DNA of 64,000 nt, taken from the NCBI GenBank assembly GCA_035645145.1, contig DASQNC010000007.1, positions 1 to 64,000 of the forward strand. The letters run 5' to 3'. Origin of the DNA: Azospirillaceae bacterium (lineage in GTDB: Bacteria; Pseudomonadota; Alphaproteobacteria; Azospirillales; Azospirillaceae). Position numbers and translations under genes: made by a program. Of this stretch, positions 48,055-61,132 are shown one piece after another. The first letter of the stretch is position 1. Every line of letters starts with the position of its first letter. Under the pieces are notes generated by a model that saw only the letters and a program-made list of their open reading frames with translations, ran no database searches and was not told the DNA's origin.

Positions 48055-49081
48055 TCAGGGACGGGACCCCGCCCGGCACGCCCGTTCCAGCACGTGCCGC
48101 GAGATCTCTTCGTCGGAGAGGCTGCTCCAGCCCTCCATGCCGGATGGCAGGTTGCCGTGGGTGCGTTCGATTTCGGCGACCACCGCCTTGGCGACCACCA
48201 GCACGCCGCCGTCCACGCGGATGTCCTGGCCGTCCAACCCGGCGTCGATCACCACCACCGGGTGGTCGTAGACGAAGCTGACCAGGCGGTTCTCTTCGGT
48301 CACCAGATGCCAGACATGGCGGACGGGCACGGCGAGCAGCGCGTCGGCGCCCTGGTCGCGGACGGTGGCGCAGGCATCGGGCACCACCCGCCCGGCTTGG
48401 TCATGCACCAGCGCCAGGAAGAAGTCCTCGGTGGGGCCGCCGTCGACCGACCGGCAGATGTAGCCGGTCCAGTTCTGGCCGTTGTCGAACGTGCCGAGGC
48501 GGCCGTGCTCGACGAGGTGCCGGTGGCCCGCCGTCTGCACCGTGCCCTCCAGGAAAATCCAGAAGGGCATTTCCAGTTTCCGCAAATCGGCCTTCAGGCC
48601 GATGTGGCGTTCGACGCCGCTGGTGCTTCGCTGCCACTCCCGCAGTTCCGGTCCGGGGAAAACGCCTGCCACGCCGGAGCGGACCAGTTGCAGGTAGAAG
48701 CCGGTGTGCAGGTTGTGCAGCCCGAAGCGCTCGCTGCCGTCGGACAGGGTGACCACGTAGCCCACGAACAACTGGCCGGTCGCGGCATCCACATAGGTTC
48801 CCGCTTCGCGGTGGGTCTCGGCGTCTTCGCGGGCAAGGTGCAGGGCGCGGAAGCCGGGCGCCAGCCCGCGCACCGGCACCGGGCGTGCCGTGCGGATTGG
48901 GGATGACACGTCGCCACAGATCACCGGGTCGGCCCCCCCCGCGGGGCCAGACCCGGTCGGTGTCCTCGACCTCCTCCTCTGTGTCCTGGGTGGTGTCCTG
49001 GGCGCGGACCGCGCCGGCCGCGAGCGCCAGCCAAACCGTGGCGACACCGGCCAGAACCCGTCTTGCCATGTTGATTGCCAT
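48055..49081 (-). pseudogene. Secreted protein paralogue B, frameshifted in a G8 run
   Basis: The ATG at 49079-49081 starts a signal peptide (MARRVLAGVATVWLALAAGAVRAQ) nearly the same as in paralogue A. The frame is lost at a run of eight G (minus strand; C8 at 48933-48940). The rest of the protein continues in the other frame from ADPVICGDVSSPI to the stop at 48055, closely matching paralogue A throughout (VPVRGLAPGFRALHLARED, TEDFFLALVHDQ, GLDGQDIRVDGGVLVV, ISRHVLERAC). With seven G the gene would be intact (about 340 residues). It may be a true null, a phase-variable gene, or a homopolymer sequencing error. Function unknown. Confidence 0.8.
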
Positions 49082-49392
49082 CCCCGCCCTCAGCCGTGAT
49101 CTGCCTGCTTGCACGCTTGGCCGGGCAGGAAAAGCCCGTGCGGTGTGATCGGTGGGCGTGCGGGGTGCGGGCGCGCAGTTCCTCGACGTTGGGTATTTTT
49201 AGCCAAAAAACGTGCGCTCATTAATTGTCGGTTGTCCCGGACTTACCGCCGGTCCGGTTCCCGGAACCGGCAGGCCAGGGCCGGAAGGGTCCATCCCCGG
49301 CCGGACCCCGCACCCGAATGGGATCCCGCGCCGATCCGGCCCTTCGCGTGTTTGCGGGGTGATGCTCGACCGTTGCGCGCACGAGGGCACCC
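49082..49392. other. Divergent intergenic region with AT-rich core
   Basis: No gene seen in these 311 bases. The stretch 49190-49238 (GGTATTTTTAGCC ... CATTAATTGTCGG) is strikingly AT-rich against a GC-rich background. It probably carries the promoters of the minus-strand island and of the protease gene. Confidence 0.45.
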
Positions 49393-50493
49393 ATGGGTTG
49401 GTCGATCCCCGTCGGCACCGTCAAAGGCACGGTGATCCGCGTCCACATCACCTTCCTGCTCTTCCTGATCTGGATCGGCGGCGCCCACTACGCCCAGGGC
49501 GGCGGACCGGCGGCGCTGGAAGGCGTGACGTTCATCGTGCTGGTGTTCGCGTGCGTGCTGCTGCACGAGTTCGGCCACGTCTTCGCCGCCCGGCGGTACG
49601 GCGTGCAGACGCCGGACATCACGCTGCTGCCCATCGGCGGCGTCGCCCGGCTGGAGCGCATTCCCGAACAGCCGTCGCAGGAACTGGTCGTGGCGCTGGC
49701 CGGGCCGGCCGTGAACGTGGTGATCGCGGCGGTGCTGTACCTGCTGCTGGGCGGGGTCCTGCCCAACGAGGCCGTGGACATCCAGAATGCCGGCGTCGGC
49801 ATGCTGGCCCGGTTGGCGTGGGTGAACGTGTACCTGGTGCTGTTCAACCTGATCCCGGCGTTCCCCATGGACGGCGGCCGGGTGCTTCGGGCGCTTCTGG
49901 CTCGGCCCATGGGGTACAGGCGGGCGACCCAGGTGGCCGCCTCGGTCGGGCAGGCGGTGGCGTTCCTGTTCGGCCTGTTGGGACTGTTCGGCAACCCGCT
50001 GCTGCTGTTCATCGCGCTGTTCGTCTATCTGGCGGCCACGTCCGAGGCCCACGCGGTCCAGCTCCGCGAGGCGTCGCGGGGCCTTCTCGTCGGCGATGCG
50101 ATGATCACCCAGTTCCAGACCCTGTCGCCGTCCAGCGTCGTCGAGGACGCCGTGCAGGGCCTGATCCGCACGACGCAGCACGAATTCCCGGTGGTGGACG
50201 GCGCCGGCCGGCTGCGGGGCGTCCTGACCCGCGACGACATGATCCGGGCGTTGCGGGACCGCGGCCCCGACACCCCCGTGCTGGAGGTGATGCGCACCGA
50301 CATCCCCGTCATCGGGCCGCGGCAGAGCCTGAACGACGCGCTGCGCCCGATGCAGGAGAGCCGCCTGCCCGCCATTGGCATCGTCGACGAGGTCGGGCGC
50401 CTCCTCGGCCTCGTCACGCCCGAAAACATCGGCGAGATGATGATGGTCGAGGCTGCGCGCGGCGGAACCGGGCCGGGAGCGCGCCGCCCGTAG
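49393..50493 (+). CDS. Site-2 protease-type M50 metallopeptidase with two CBS domains
   Basis: The 366-residue membrane protein has the zinc motif HEFGH (58-62) and the third ligand in FPMDGGRVLRALL (Asp160), with about six hydrophobic segments in the first 220 residues. Two CBS domains follow (about 235-350; MITQFQTLSPSSVVEDAV, GRLRGVLTRDDMIRAL, VMRTDIPVIGP). This is the SpoIVFB/group III S2P layout; CBS domains usually bind adenosyl nucleotides and control activity. Substrates are membrane-embedded regulators, unknown here. ATG at 49393 starts MGWSIPVGTVKGTVIRVH, as in relatives. Confidence 0.92.
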   Translation: MGWSIPVGTVKGTVIRVHITFLLFLIWIGGAHYAQGGGPAALEGVTFIVLVFACVLLHEFGHVFAARRYGVQTPDITLLPIGGVARLERIPEQPSQELVVALAGPAVNVVIAAVLYLLLGGVLPNEAVDIQNAGVGMLARLAWVNVYLVLFNLIPAFPMDGGRVLRALLARPMGYRRATQVAASVGQAVAFLFGLLGLFGNPLLLFIALFVYLAATSEAHAVQLREASRGLLVGDAMITQFQTLSPSSVVEDAVQGLIRTTQHEFPVVDGAGRLRGVLTRDDMIRALRDRGPDTPVLEVMRTDIPVIGPRQSLNDALRPMQESRLPAIGIVDEVGRLLGLVTPENIGEMMMVEAARGGTGPGARRP

Positions 50494-50599
50494 GCGCCGG
50501 GCCCACCGGACAGGTCGATGCCACACCAGGCGGGGTGCCCCGGGAACACGCGGGCGGGTGTCGCGTTCGTGGCGCGGCAAACCCTGCGACGAGAGTGAC

Positions 50600-50830
50600 A
50601 TGGCTTACGCAATCACACGCATGCCGAAACTGTCCCCCCATTGGGGCGTCCACGACCGCACGCGGGACCGCTGGTGCGAGGTGCCGTCCGGCGAAGGCAC
50701 GGCTGTCAAGGTGTGCGGCCTGCTGAATTCCGGACAGCTTGATCCGGCCCGGCTCCGCTGGCTGCCGATCCATCCCCGCGTCCTGGGCGACGACGCCGGA
50801 TTGCACGACATGGTGCAGGCGGCCGAGTAG
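50600..50830 (+). CDS. Small protein of unknown function
   Basis: The 76-codon ORF starts at ATG 50600, with a GAGAG seven bases before it. The product (MAYAITRMPKLSPHWGVHD...) is Trp/Arg/His-containing with a VCGLLNSGQLDPARLRWLPIHPRVLG segment. No signal peptide or membrane helix. I recognise no family. Its position between two functional genes on the same strand and its residue composition make it more credible than chance, but it remains unproven. Confidence 0.5.
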   Translation: MAYAITRMPKLSPHWGVHDRTRDRWCEVPSGEGTAVKVCGLLNSGQLDPARLRWLPIHPRVLGDDAGLHDMVQAAE

Positions 50831-50947
50831 CGGCCGGATCCTGTGGCCGCCCCTTGCAACGGGATTGCGGCCCGCTCATGCTCGCCACGGGAATAAGGCT
50901 GCACGGTTGGCCACAGAACCGACGAGCGAATTGGGGGAGCGCAATCC

Positions 50948-52780
50948 ATGTTCACCACCCGGCCCGAGCTGAAGGGGACCTTCGGCATGGTCGCCTCCAC
51001 CCATTGGCTGGCGTCGGCGGCCGGCATGGCGATGCTGGAGCGGGGTGGCAACGCATTCGACGCGGCCGTGTGCGCCGCCTTCGTCCTGCAGGTGGTGGAG
51101 CCGCACCTGAACGGTCCCGGCGGCGACATGCCGGCGATCCTGTGGGATGCCAAGGCGCAGAAGGCCACCGTGCTGTGCGCCCAGGGTCCCGCCCCGGCCG
51201 GCGCCACCATCGAGCACTACAAGGCGCAGGGCCTGGATCTGGTGCCGGGCACCGGCAACCTGGCCGCCGCGGTGCCGCAGGCGACCGATGGCTGGCTGAT
51301 GATGCTGCGCGACCACGGCACCCTGCGGCTGGCGGATGTGCTGGAACCGGCCATCGGCTATGCCGAGAACGGCCATCCGCTGCTGCCGCGGGTGGCGGGG
51401 ACCATCGGCACGGTCAAGGAGCTGTTCAAGACCGAATGGACCAGTTCGGCCGCCACCTGGCTCGTGAACGGCGAGCCGCCGGCGCCCTGGTCCCTGCACC
51501 GCAACCCCGCGCTGGCCGAAACCTGGAAGCGTCTTGTCCGCGAGGCCGAGGCCGCGGGCGGGCGTGAGGCCGGGATCGACGCCGCCCGCCGCGCCTGGTC
51601 GGAAGGCTTCGTGGCCGAGGCGATCGACGAATGGTGCCGGACGCAGGAGGTCATGGACGTGTCCGGCCGGCGGCACAAGGGCGTGCTGACCGCCGACGAC
51701 ATGGCCCGGTTCCGCCCGGGCTACGAGGCGCCGCTCACCTACGACTATGCCGGCGTCACGGTCGCCAAGTGTGGCCCGTGGAGCCAGGGGCCGATGCTCA
51801 TCCAGCAGTTGGCCCTGTTGAAGGGATTCGACATCGCGTCGATGGACCCGAACGGGCCCGAGTTCGTGCACGTGGTGACGGAATGCCTGAAGCTGGCCGC
51901 CGCGGACCGTGACGCGTGGTACGGCGACAGCGGGCCGGTGCCGCTGGAGGACCTGCTCTCCGACGCCTACACCGCCGAGCGCCGCAAGCTGGTGGGGGCG
52001 GAGGCGTCGATGGAGGTGCGGCCGGGCGCCCCCGGCGGACGCACGCCGAAGATGCCGCCCTTCACCCTCAAGGCCGAGCCCGGGAAGGGGCCCGCGGGGG
52101 CCGGGGCCGGCGAGCCCACGACCGCGCGCGATCCCGCCATGCAGACCCGGACGGGCGAACAGGGCGTGGCCCGGTCGGGGGCGACCGGCGGCGACACCTG
52201 CCACATCGACGTGGTGGACCGCTGGGGCAACGCCGTTTCGGCCACGCCGTCGGGCGGCTGGCTGCAATCGAACCCCACGATCCCGTCCCTCGGCTTCTGC
52301 CTGGGCACCCGGTTGCAGCAGACCTGGCTGGTGCCGGGCTTCAACTCCAGCCTGACGCCGGGCCGGCGGCCGCGCACCACGCTCACCCCGTCGATGGCGC
52401 TGAAGGACGGCCGGTTCTGGATGGCCTTCGGGACGCCGGGCGGCGACCAGCAGGACCAGTGGCAGGTTCCGATGCTGCTCCGCATCCTCCACCACAAGAT
52501 GGACATCCAGCAGGCCATCGACGCGCCCGGCTTCCACACCGAGCACCTCGTCAACTCGTTCTGGCCCCGCACGCTGGTGCCAGGGGCCCTGGTGGTGGAA
52601 AGCCGCTTCGACGCCGCCGCGGTCGCCGAGCTGAAACGCCGCGGGCACAAGGTGACCGTCGGCGATCCCTGGTCGGAAGGGCGCCTGTCGGCCGTGATCC
52701 GCGAGGAGCGGGCGGACGGCGTCATGCTGCGCGCCGGCGCCAACCCGCGCGGCATGCAGGGCTACGCCGTCGGCCGCTGA
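50948..52780 (+). CDS. Gamma-glutamyltransferase family protein
   Basis: The 610-residue Ntn-hydrolase precursor has GMVASTHWLASAAGMAMLERGGNAFDAAV and the nucleophile Thr417 in GGDTCHIDVVDRWGNAVS, where autocleavage would create the two subunits. Also present are FNSSLTPGRRPRTTLTPSMALKDG and GTPGGDQQDQWQVPMLL. No signal peptide is visible, so it is likely a cytosolic member of the family; such proteins include amidases and acylases as well as true glutathione transpeptidases. A Gly/Pro/Ala-rich insert (about 365-410) lies just before the nucleophile. The Arg/Asp residues that bind the gamma-glutamyl group cannot be confirmed by eye. Confidence 0.88.
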   Translation: MFTTRPELKGTFGMVASTHWLASAAGMAMLERGGNAFDAAVCAAFVLQVVEPHLNGPGGDMPAILWDAKAQKATVLCAQGPAPAGATIEHYKAQGLDLVPGTGNLAAAVPQATDGWLMMLRDHGTLRLADVLEPAIGYAENGHPLLPRVAGTIGTVKELFKTEWTSSAATWLVNGEPPAPWSLHRNPALAETWKRLVREAEAAGGREAGIDAARRAWSEGFVAEAIDEWCRTQEVMDVSGRRHKGVLTADDMARFRPGYEAPLTYDYAGVTVAKCGPWSQGPMLIQQLALLKGFDIASMDPNGPEFVHVVTECLKLAAADRDAWYGDSGPVPLEDLLSDAYTAERRKLVGAEASMEVRPGAPGGRTPKMPPFTLKAEPGKGPAGAGAGEPTTARDPAMQTRTGEQGVARSGATGGDTCHIDVVDRWGNAVSATPSGGWLQSNPTIPSLGFCLGTRLQQTWLVPGFNSSLTPGRRPRTTLTPSMALKDGRFWMAFGTPGGDQQDQWQVPMLLRILHHKMDIQQAIDAPGFHTEHLVNSFWPRTLVPGALVVESRFDAAAVAELKRRGHKVTVGDPWSEGRLSAVIREERADGVMLRAGANPRGMQGYAVGR

Positions 52781-52808
52781 GGCGGTTCACGGGAATGCCG
52801 GGGGAGCC

Positions 52809-53267
52809 ATGGGCAATCTGACGGTCCAAAGCCCCCTGGGGCGCCTTCGGCTGGAAAGCGCCGATGGCGCCCTGGTGCGGCTGGATTGGCAGGACGGGGA
52901 GCCGGGCGCCCCGGACGACCCGGATCCTGTCCTGGTTAATGCGGCGGCCGAACTGGCGGCCTATTTCCGGGACGGCGGCGCCCGTTTCTCGGTGCCCGTC
53001 CGCCCGGCCGGCACGCCGTTCCAGCACCGGGTCTGGGCCGTGCTGTGTGCTATTCCGCCGGGACGCACGCTGACCTATGGCGAGGTCGCGGCCCGTGCCG
53101 GCGGCGTGGCACGGGCGGTCGGGCAGGCCTGCGGGGCGAACCCGATCCCGATCGTCATCCCCTGCCATCGGGTGCTGTCCGGGACCGGATCGGGCGGCTT
53201 TTCGGCGCCGGGCGGCCTCGACACCAAGCGCTGGCTGCTGGACCATGAAACGCCGCGCCTGTTGTAG
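52809..53267 (+). CDS. ogt: Methylated-DNA--protein-cysteine methyltransferase
   Basis: The 152-residue protein has the acceptor motif PCHRVL with Cys119, the helix-turn-helix around TPFQHRVWAVLCAIPPGRTLTYGEVA, and GAVGQACGANPIP-like AVGQACGANPIPIVIPCH. It removes alkyl groups from O6-guanine in DNA by suicide transfer. There is no Ada regulatory domain, so the name ogt is used for this short form. Start ATG 52809; it lies about 30 bp after the transferase gene and just before a HAD gene. Confidence 0.92.
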   Translation: MGNLTVQSPLGRLRLESADGALVRLDWQDGEPGAPDDPDPVLVNAAAELAAYFRDGGARFSVPVRPAGTPFQHRVWAVLCAIPPGRTLTYGEVAARAGGVARAVGQACGANPIPIVIPCHRVLSGTGSGGFSAPGGLDTKRWLLDHETPRLL

Positions 53268-53273
53268 CGTCCC

Positions 53274-53903
53274 TTGGTCTACAGGCTCGCCATCTTCGAC
53301 TTCGACGGCACGCTCGCGGACAGCGCGGGATGGCTCCTGCGCAACGTGAACCCGGTGGCCGACCGCTACGGCTTCGAGCGGATCCCGCACGATGCGGTCG
53401 ACGAGCTGCGCGGGCTCGACGGTCGGGCGCTCCTGCGCCGCCTGAACATTCCGATGTGGAAGTTGCCCCTCATCGCGCGGCACATGCACGCCCTGATGAG
53501 CCGGGACGCGGACGAGATCGTCCTGTTCGATGGCGCGGCCGAACTGCTGGGCACCCTGCGCGCCGGCGGGATCGCGCTCGCCATCGTCAGTTCCAATTCC
53601 GAAGCGAACGTCCGGCGGGTGCTGGGGCCCGCCAACGCCGCCCTGATCGGGCACTACGGGTGCGGGGCCGGACTGTTCGGCAAGGGGGCCCGGTTCCGCC
53701 AAGCGGTGCGGCGGGCCGGTGTGCGGCCCGGCGAAGCCATCGGCATCGGCGACGAGCTGCGCGACATCGACGCCGCCGAGGCCGAGGGGCTGGCGTCCGG
53801 TGCGGTCACCTGGGGCTATGCCACCCCGACGGTGCTGCGCGCCCGCCGGCCGACCTTCGTGTTCGACAGCATGGCGGCCATCGCCGAGGCGCTGGTCCGG
53901 TGA
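53274..53903 (+). CDS. HAD-superfamily phosphatase (phosphoglycolate phosphatase-like)
   Basis: The 209-residue protein has HAD motif I DFDGTLADS (Asp9, Asp11), motif II IVSSNS, Lys in FGKGARFRQA and motif IV IGIGDELRDIDAAEAEGL. The small alpha-helical cap fits the Gph/PGP subgroup, but the substrate is not certain. The start is TTG at 53274: an in-frame stop lies three codons upstream, and motif I begins eight residues later. It follows ogt by six bases, so they are likely cotranscribed. Confidence 0.88.
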   Translation: MVYRLAIFDFDGTLADSAGWLLRNVNPVADRYGFERIPHDAVDELRGLDGRALLRRLNIPMWKLPLIARHMHALMSRDADEIVLFDGAAELLGTLRAGGIALAIVSSNSEANVRRVLGPANAALIGHYGCGAGLFGKGARFRQAVRRAGVRPGEAIGIGDELRDIDAAEAEGLASGAVTWGYATPTVLRARRPTFVFDSMAAIAEALVR

Positions 53904-54033
53904 CCGGGCCGGCGGGCCCGCATCCGCCCGCGGGAGCCCGTGCGGGGTAAGGTTTTCGACTTCCGCCGCGGTGACGGGCACCCGCCCGCCCGCTATCGTC
54001 CCCGCAACAAGATCGCGAAGAGGGGAGGGACCC

Positions 54034-54732
54034 ATGGCCAGCGTGCAGATCCAGGCGAAGGACGGCGGCAGCTTCAACGCCTATGTGGCCCGGCCGTCGG
54101 GCGGCGGGCCGGCACCCGGCGTCCTGGTCATCCAGGAGATCTTCGGCGTCAACAAGGTGATGCGCGACATCTGCGACGACCTGGCCGCGCAAGGCTACCT
54201 CGCCATCTGCCCCGATCTGTTCTGGCGGCAGGAACCCGGCGTGGACATCACCGACCGCTCGGAAGCGGAGTGGAAGAAGGCGTTCGAGCTGTTCAACGGC
54301 TTCGACGTGGACAAGGGCGTCGAGGACCTGAAGGCGACGCTGGCCCATCTGCGCACCCTGCCGGGCTGCACCGGCAAGGCGGGCACGGTCGGCTACTGCC
54401 TGGGCGGCCGGCTGGCGTACCTGATGGCCACCCGCTCGGACGCGGACTGCAACGTCAGCTTCTACGGCGTCGCCATCGACTCCGTCCTGGACGAGGCCGG
54501 GAACATCACCAAGCCGCTGCTGATGCACGTCGCGGAAAAGGACCGGTTCGTTCCGCCCGACGCCCAGGCCAAGATCAAGGCCGCCCTGTCCGGCAACCCG
54601 CGGGTGGAGCTGCACACCTACGCCGGACAGGACCACGCCTTCTGCCGCGAAGGCGGCGACCACTACGACAAGGCGTCGTGCGAGCTGGCCAAGGGCCGGA
54701 CCGCCGCCTTCTTCAAGGCGAACCTGGGATAG
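54034..54732 (+). CDS. Dienelactone hydrolase-family protein
   Basis: The 232-residue alpha/beta hydrolase has the oxyanion-strand PGVLVIQEIFGVN, the nucleophile Cys122 in GTVGYCLGGRLAYL, the Asp in AEKDRFVP and the His in YAGQDHAFCR. This Cys/Asp/His triad is the dienelactone hydrolase type, which opens lactones in aromatic degradation; many bacterial paralogues act on other esters. GGGAGG precedes the ATG at 54034. It is convergent with gltB. Confidence 0.92.
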   Translation: MASVQIQAKDGGSFNAYVARPSGGGPAPGVLVIQEIFGVNKVMRDICDDLAAQGYLAICPDLFWRQEPGVDITDRSEAEWKKAFELFNGFDVDKGVEDLKATLAHLRTLPGCTGKAGTVGYCLGGRLAYLMATRSDADCNVSFYGVAIDSVLDEAGNITKPLLMHVAEKDRFVPPDAQAKIKAALSGNPRVELHTYAGQDHAFCREGGDHYDKASCELAKGRTAAFFKANLG

Positions 54733-54770
54733 GGCCCCAGGGTGGGTGGGGAGTGGGCGGTGGGGGCCGC

Positions 54771-59318
<4,548 letters not shown>

Positions 59319-59451
59319 CGGGCGGGGCCTTCCTGGAACGGGTTGCTGTGCGGCAGGGCAGAAGGGGGCGGGCGGGTCGCCGGGCGTCGCCCGAAAGGTC
59401 AACGGCGGATGGGCGGGGATACGGGGACGGGCGACGGACCGGCCACGGTCG

Positions 59452-60903
59452 TCATTCCGCCGCCACCGCAAGCGGGGCGTCCGCCTGGGCCCGGAGATAG
59501 GCGTCCATGCTGGCGGCCGCGGCCCGCCCGTCGTGGATGGCCCACACCACCAGCGAGGCGCCGCGCACGATGTCGCCCGCGGCGAACACGCCCGGAACCG
59601 ACGTCATCGCGGTGCGGTGGTCGATCTTCAAGGTGCCCCAGCGGGTCGTCGCCAGTTCCGGCGCGCCGAACAGGACCGGCAGCTCTTCCGGGTCGAAGCC
59701 CAGCGCCTTGACCACCAGATCGGCGTCCAGGTCGAAGCGCGAGCCTTCGATCACCTGCGGCGTCTGGCGGCCGGTGGCATCGGGCACGCCGAGGTGGATG
59801 CGGCTGGCGATCACGCCCGCCACCCGGCCGGCCGCGTCCGTGCGGAAGCCATCGGGGGCGGCCTGCCAGACGAACTCCACGCCTTCCTCCTCGGCGTGGG
59901 CGACCTCGCGCAGGGATCCCGGCATGTTCGCGCGGTTCCGGCGGTAAAGGCAGCGCACCGACACCGCGCCCTGGCGCACGGCGGTGCGCACGCAGTCCAT
60001 GGCGGTGTCGCCGCCGCCGATCACCACCACGTGCTTGCCGGCCGCATTCAGCGTGCCGTCGGTAAAGGCCGTCACCGGGTCGCCCAGGCCGACGCGGTTG
60101 GACGCCGTCAGATAATCCAGTGCCTGGACGATCCCCGCGGCACCCGACCCGGGTGCTTCCAGGTCGCGCGCCTTGTAGACGCCGGTCGCGATCAGCACCG
60201 CGCCGTGCCGCGCACGCAGTTCGGCCAGGCTCACGTCGCGGCCGACCTCCACCCCCAGGTGGAAACGCACGCCACCCTCGGCCAGCAGCGTGGCGCGGCG
60301 TTGCACGACCGGCTTTTCCAGCTTGAAGCCGGGGATCCCGTACATGAGCAGGCCGCCGACCCGGTCGTACCGGTCGTAGACGTGGACCTGGTAGCCGGCC
60401 TTGCGCAACTGCTCCGCGGCCGCCAGGCCGGCGGGGCCGGAACCGACGATGCCCACGCTTTCGGTCCGCTCGGCCAGCGGCTTCACCGGCCGGACCCAGC
60501 CCATGTCGAAGGCGGTGTCGGTGATGTACCGCTCCACCGCGCCGATGGTGACCGCGCCATGGGTGGATTGCTCGATGACGCAGTTGCCTTCGCACAGCCG
60601 GTCCTGGGGGCAGATCCGGCCGCAGATCTCGGGCATGTTGTTGGTGGCCGAGGACAGCTCGTACGCCTCCTCCAGCCGTCCTTCGGCCGTCAGCTTCAGC
60701 CAGTCCGGAATGTGGTTCTGCAGGGGGCAGTGGATCTGGCAGAACGGCACGCCGCATTGCGAACAGCGGGCGGCCTGCTCCTCGGCGTGGTCCGGGGCGA
60801 AACGCGCGTAGATCTCGTCGAAATCCCGCTGGCGCAGCGCGGCCTCGCGCTTTTCGGGTAGCCGTTGTCCGGTGTGGACGAACCCGAGCAGTCTGCGCGC
60901 CAT
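59452..60903 (-). CDS. gltD: Glutamate synthase (NADPH) small subunit
   Basis: The 483-residue subunit delivers electrons from NADPH via FAD and iron-sulfur clusters to GltB. The N-terminal [4Fe-4S] ligands are seen in CSQCGVPFCQIHCPL and CGRICPQDRLCEGNC. The FAD motif is VGIVGSGPAGLAAAEQL and the NADPH motif VVVIGGGDTAMDCVRTA; the C-terminal GVFAAGDIVRGASLVVWAI closes the FAD site. GAGGTGGCGG lies before the ATG at 60901-60903. The order gltD-gltB and the common direction indicate one operon with the promoter in the 61-kb intergenic region. Confidence 0.96.
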   Translation of the reverse strand: MARRLLGFVHTGQRLPEKREAALRQRDFDEIYARFAPDHAEEQAARCSQCGVPFCQIHCPLQNHIPDWLKLTAEGRLEEAYELSSATNNMPEICGRICPQDRLCEGNCVIEQSTHGAVTIGAVERYITDTAFDMGWVRPVKPLAERTESVGIVGSGPAGLAAAEQLRKAGYQVHVYDRYDRVGGLLMYGIPGFKLEKPVVQRRATLLAEGGVRFHLGVEVGRDVSLAELRARHGAVLIATGVYKARDLEAPGSGAAGIVQALDYLTASNRVGLGDPVTAFTDGTLNAAGKHVVVIGGGDTAMDCVRTAVRQGAVSVRCLYRRNRANMPGSLREVAHAEEEGVEFVWQAAPDGFRTDAAGRVAGVIASRIHLGVPDATGRQTPQVIEGSRFDLDADLVVKALGFDPEELPVLFGAPELATTRWGTLKIDHRTAMTSVPGVFAAGDIVRGASLVVWAIHDGRAAAASMDAYLRAQADAPLAVAAE

Positions 60904-61004
60904 ACCGCCACCTCATTCCCTGGATCACCGGTCGCACAGGATCGGCGCACCTCTTCGCGCAAGTCCGTAACCAATGAGCGACCGATCGGGACATATAATT
61001 GGGG

Positions 61005-61030
61005 CTGCTCGGAAGTGCGAGCAGTTTTTT
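61005..61030 (+). terminator. Hairpin plus T6 with no plus-strand gene before it
   Basis: A perfect 7-bp stem CTGCTCG/CGAGCAG (61005-61011 with 61018-61024) is followed by six T. It lies in the divergent region between gltD and the exporter gene. A TATAAT sequence is just upstream (60994-60999). It could end a very short transcript or act within an RNA leader; its role is unclear. Confidence 0.5.
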
Positions 61031-61036
61031 CAATAT

Positions 61037-61055
61037 AGGTCAGTATAATTGACCT
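61037..61055 (+). promoter_or_regulatory. Palindromic operator (AGGTCA-N7-TGACCT) overlapping a perfect -10 box
   Basis: Perfect 6-bp arms (61037-61042 and 61050-61055) enclose the sequence TATAAT (61044-61049), a consensus sigma70 -10 hexamer on the plus strand. A dimeric regulator bound here would block promoter access. The exporter start codon lies about 80 bases downstream. No good -35 box is seen, which suggests activator dependence (inference). Confidence 0.6.
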
Positions 61056-61132
61056 TATGTCTCTACGGCCTTTGCCTCCGGCCGAATTTTGCGGTCCGCG
61101 GTGGATTCCGGAGTTGCCGGAAAGGTCAGGTT

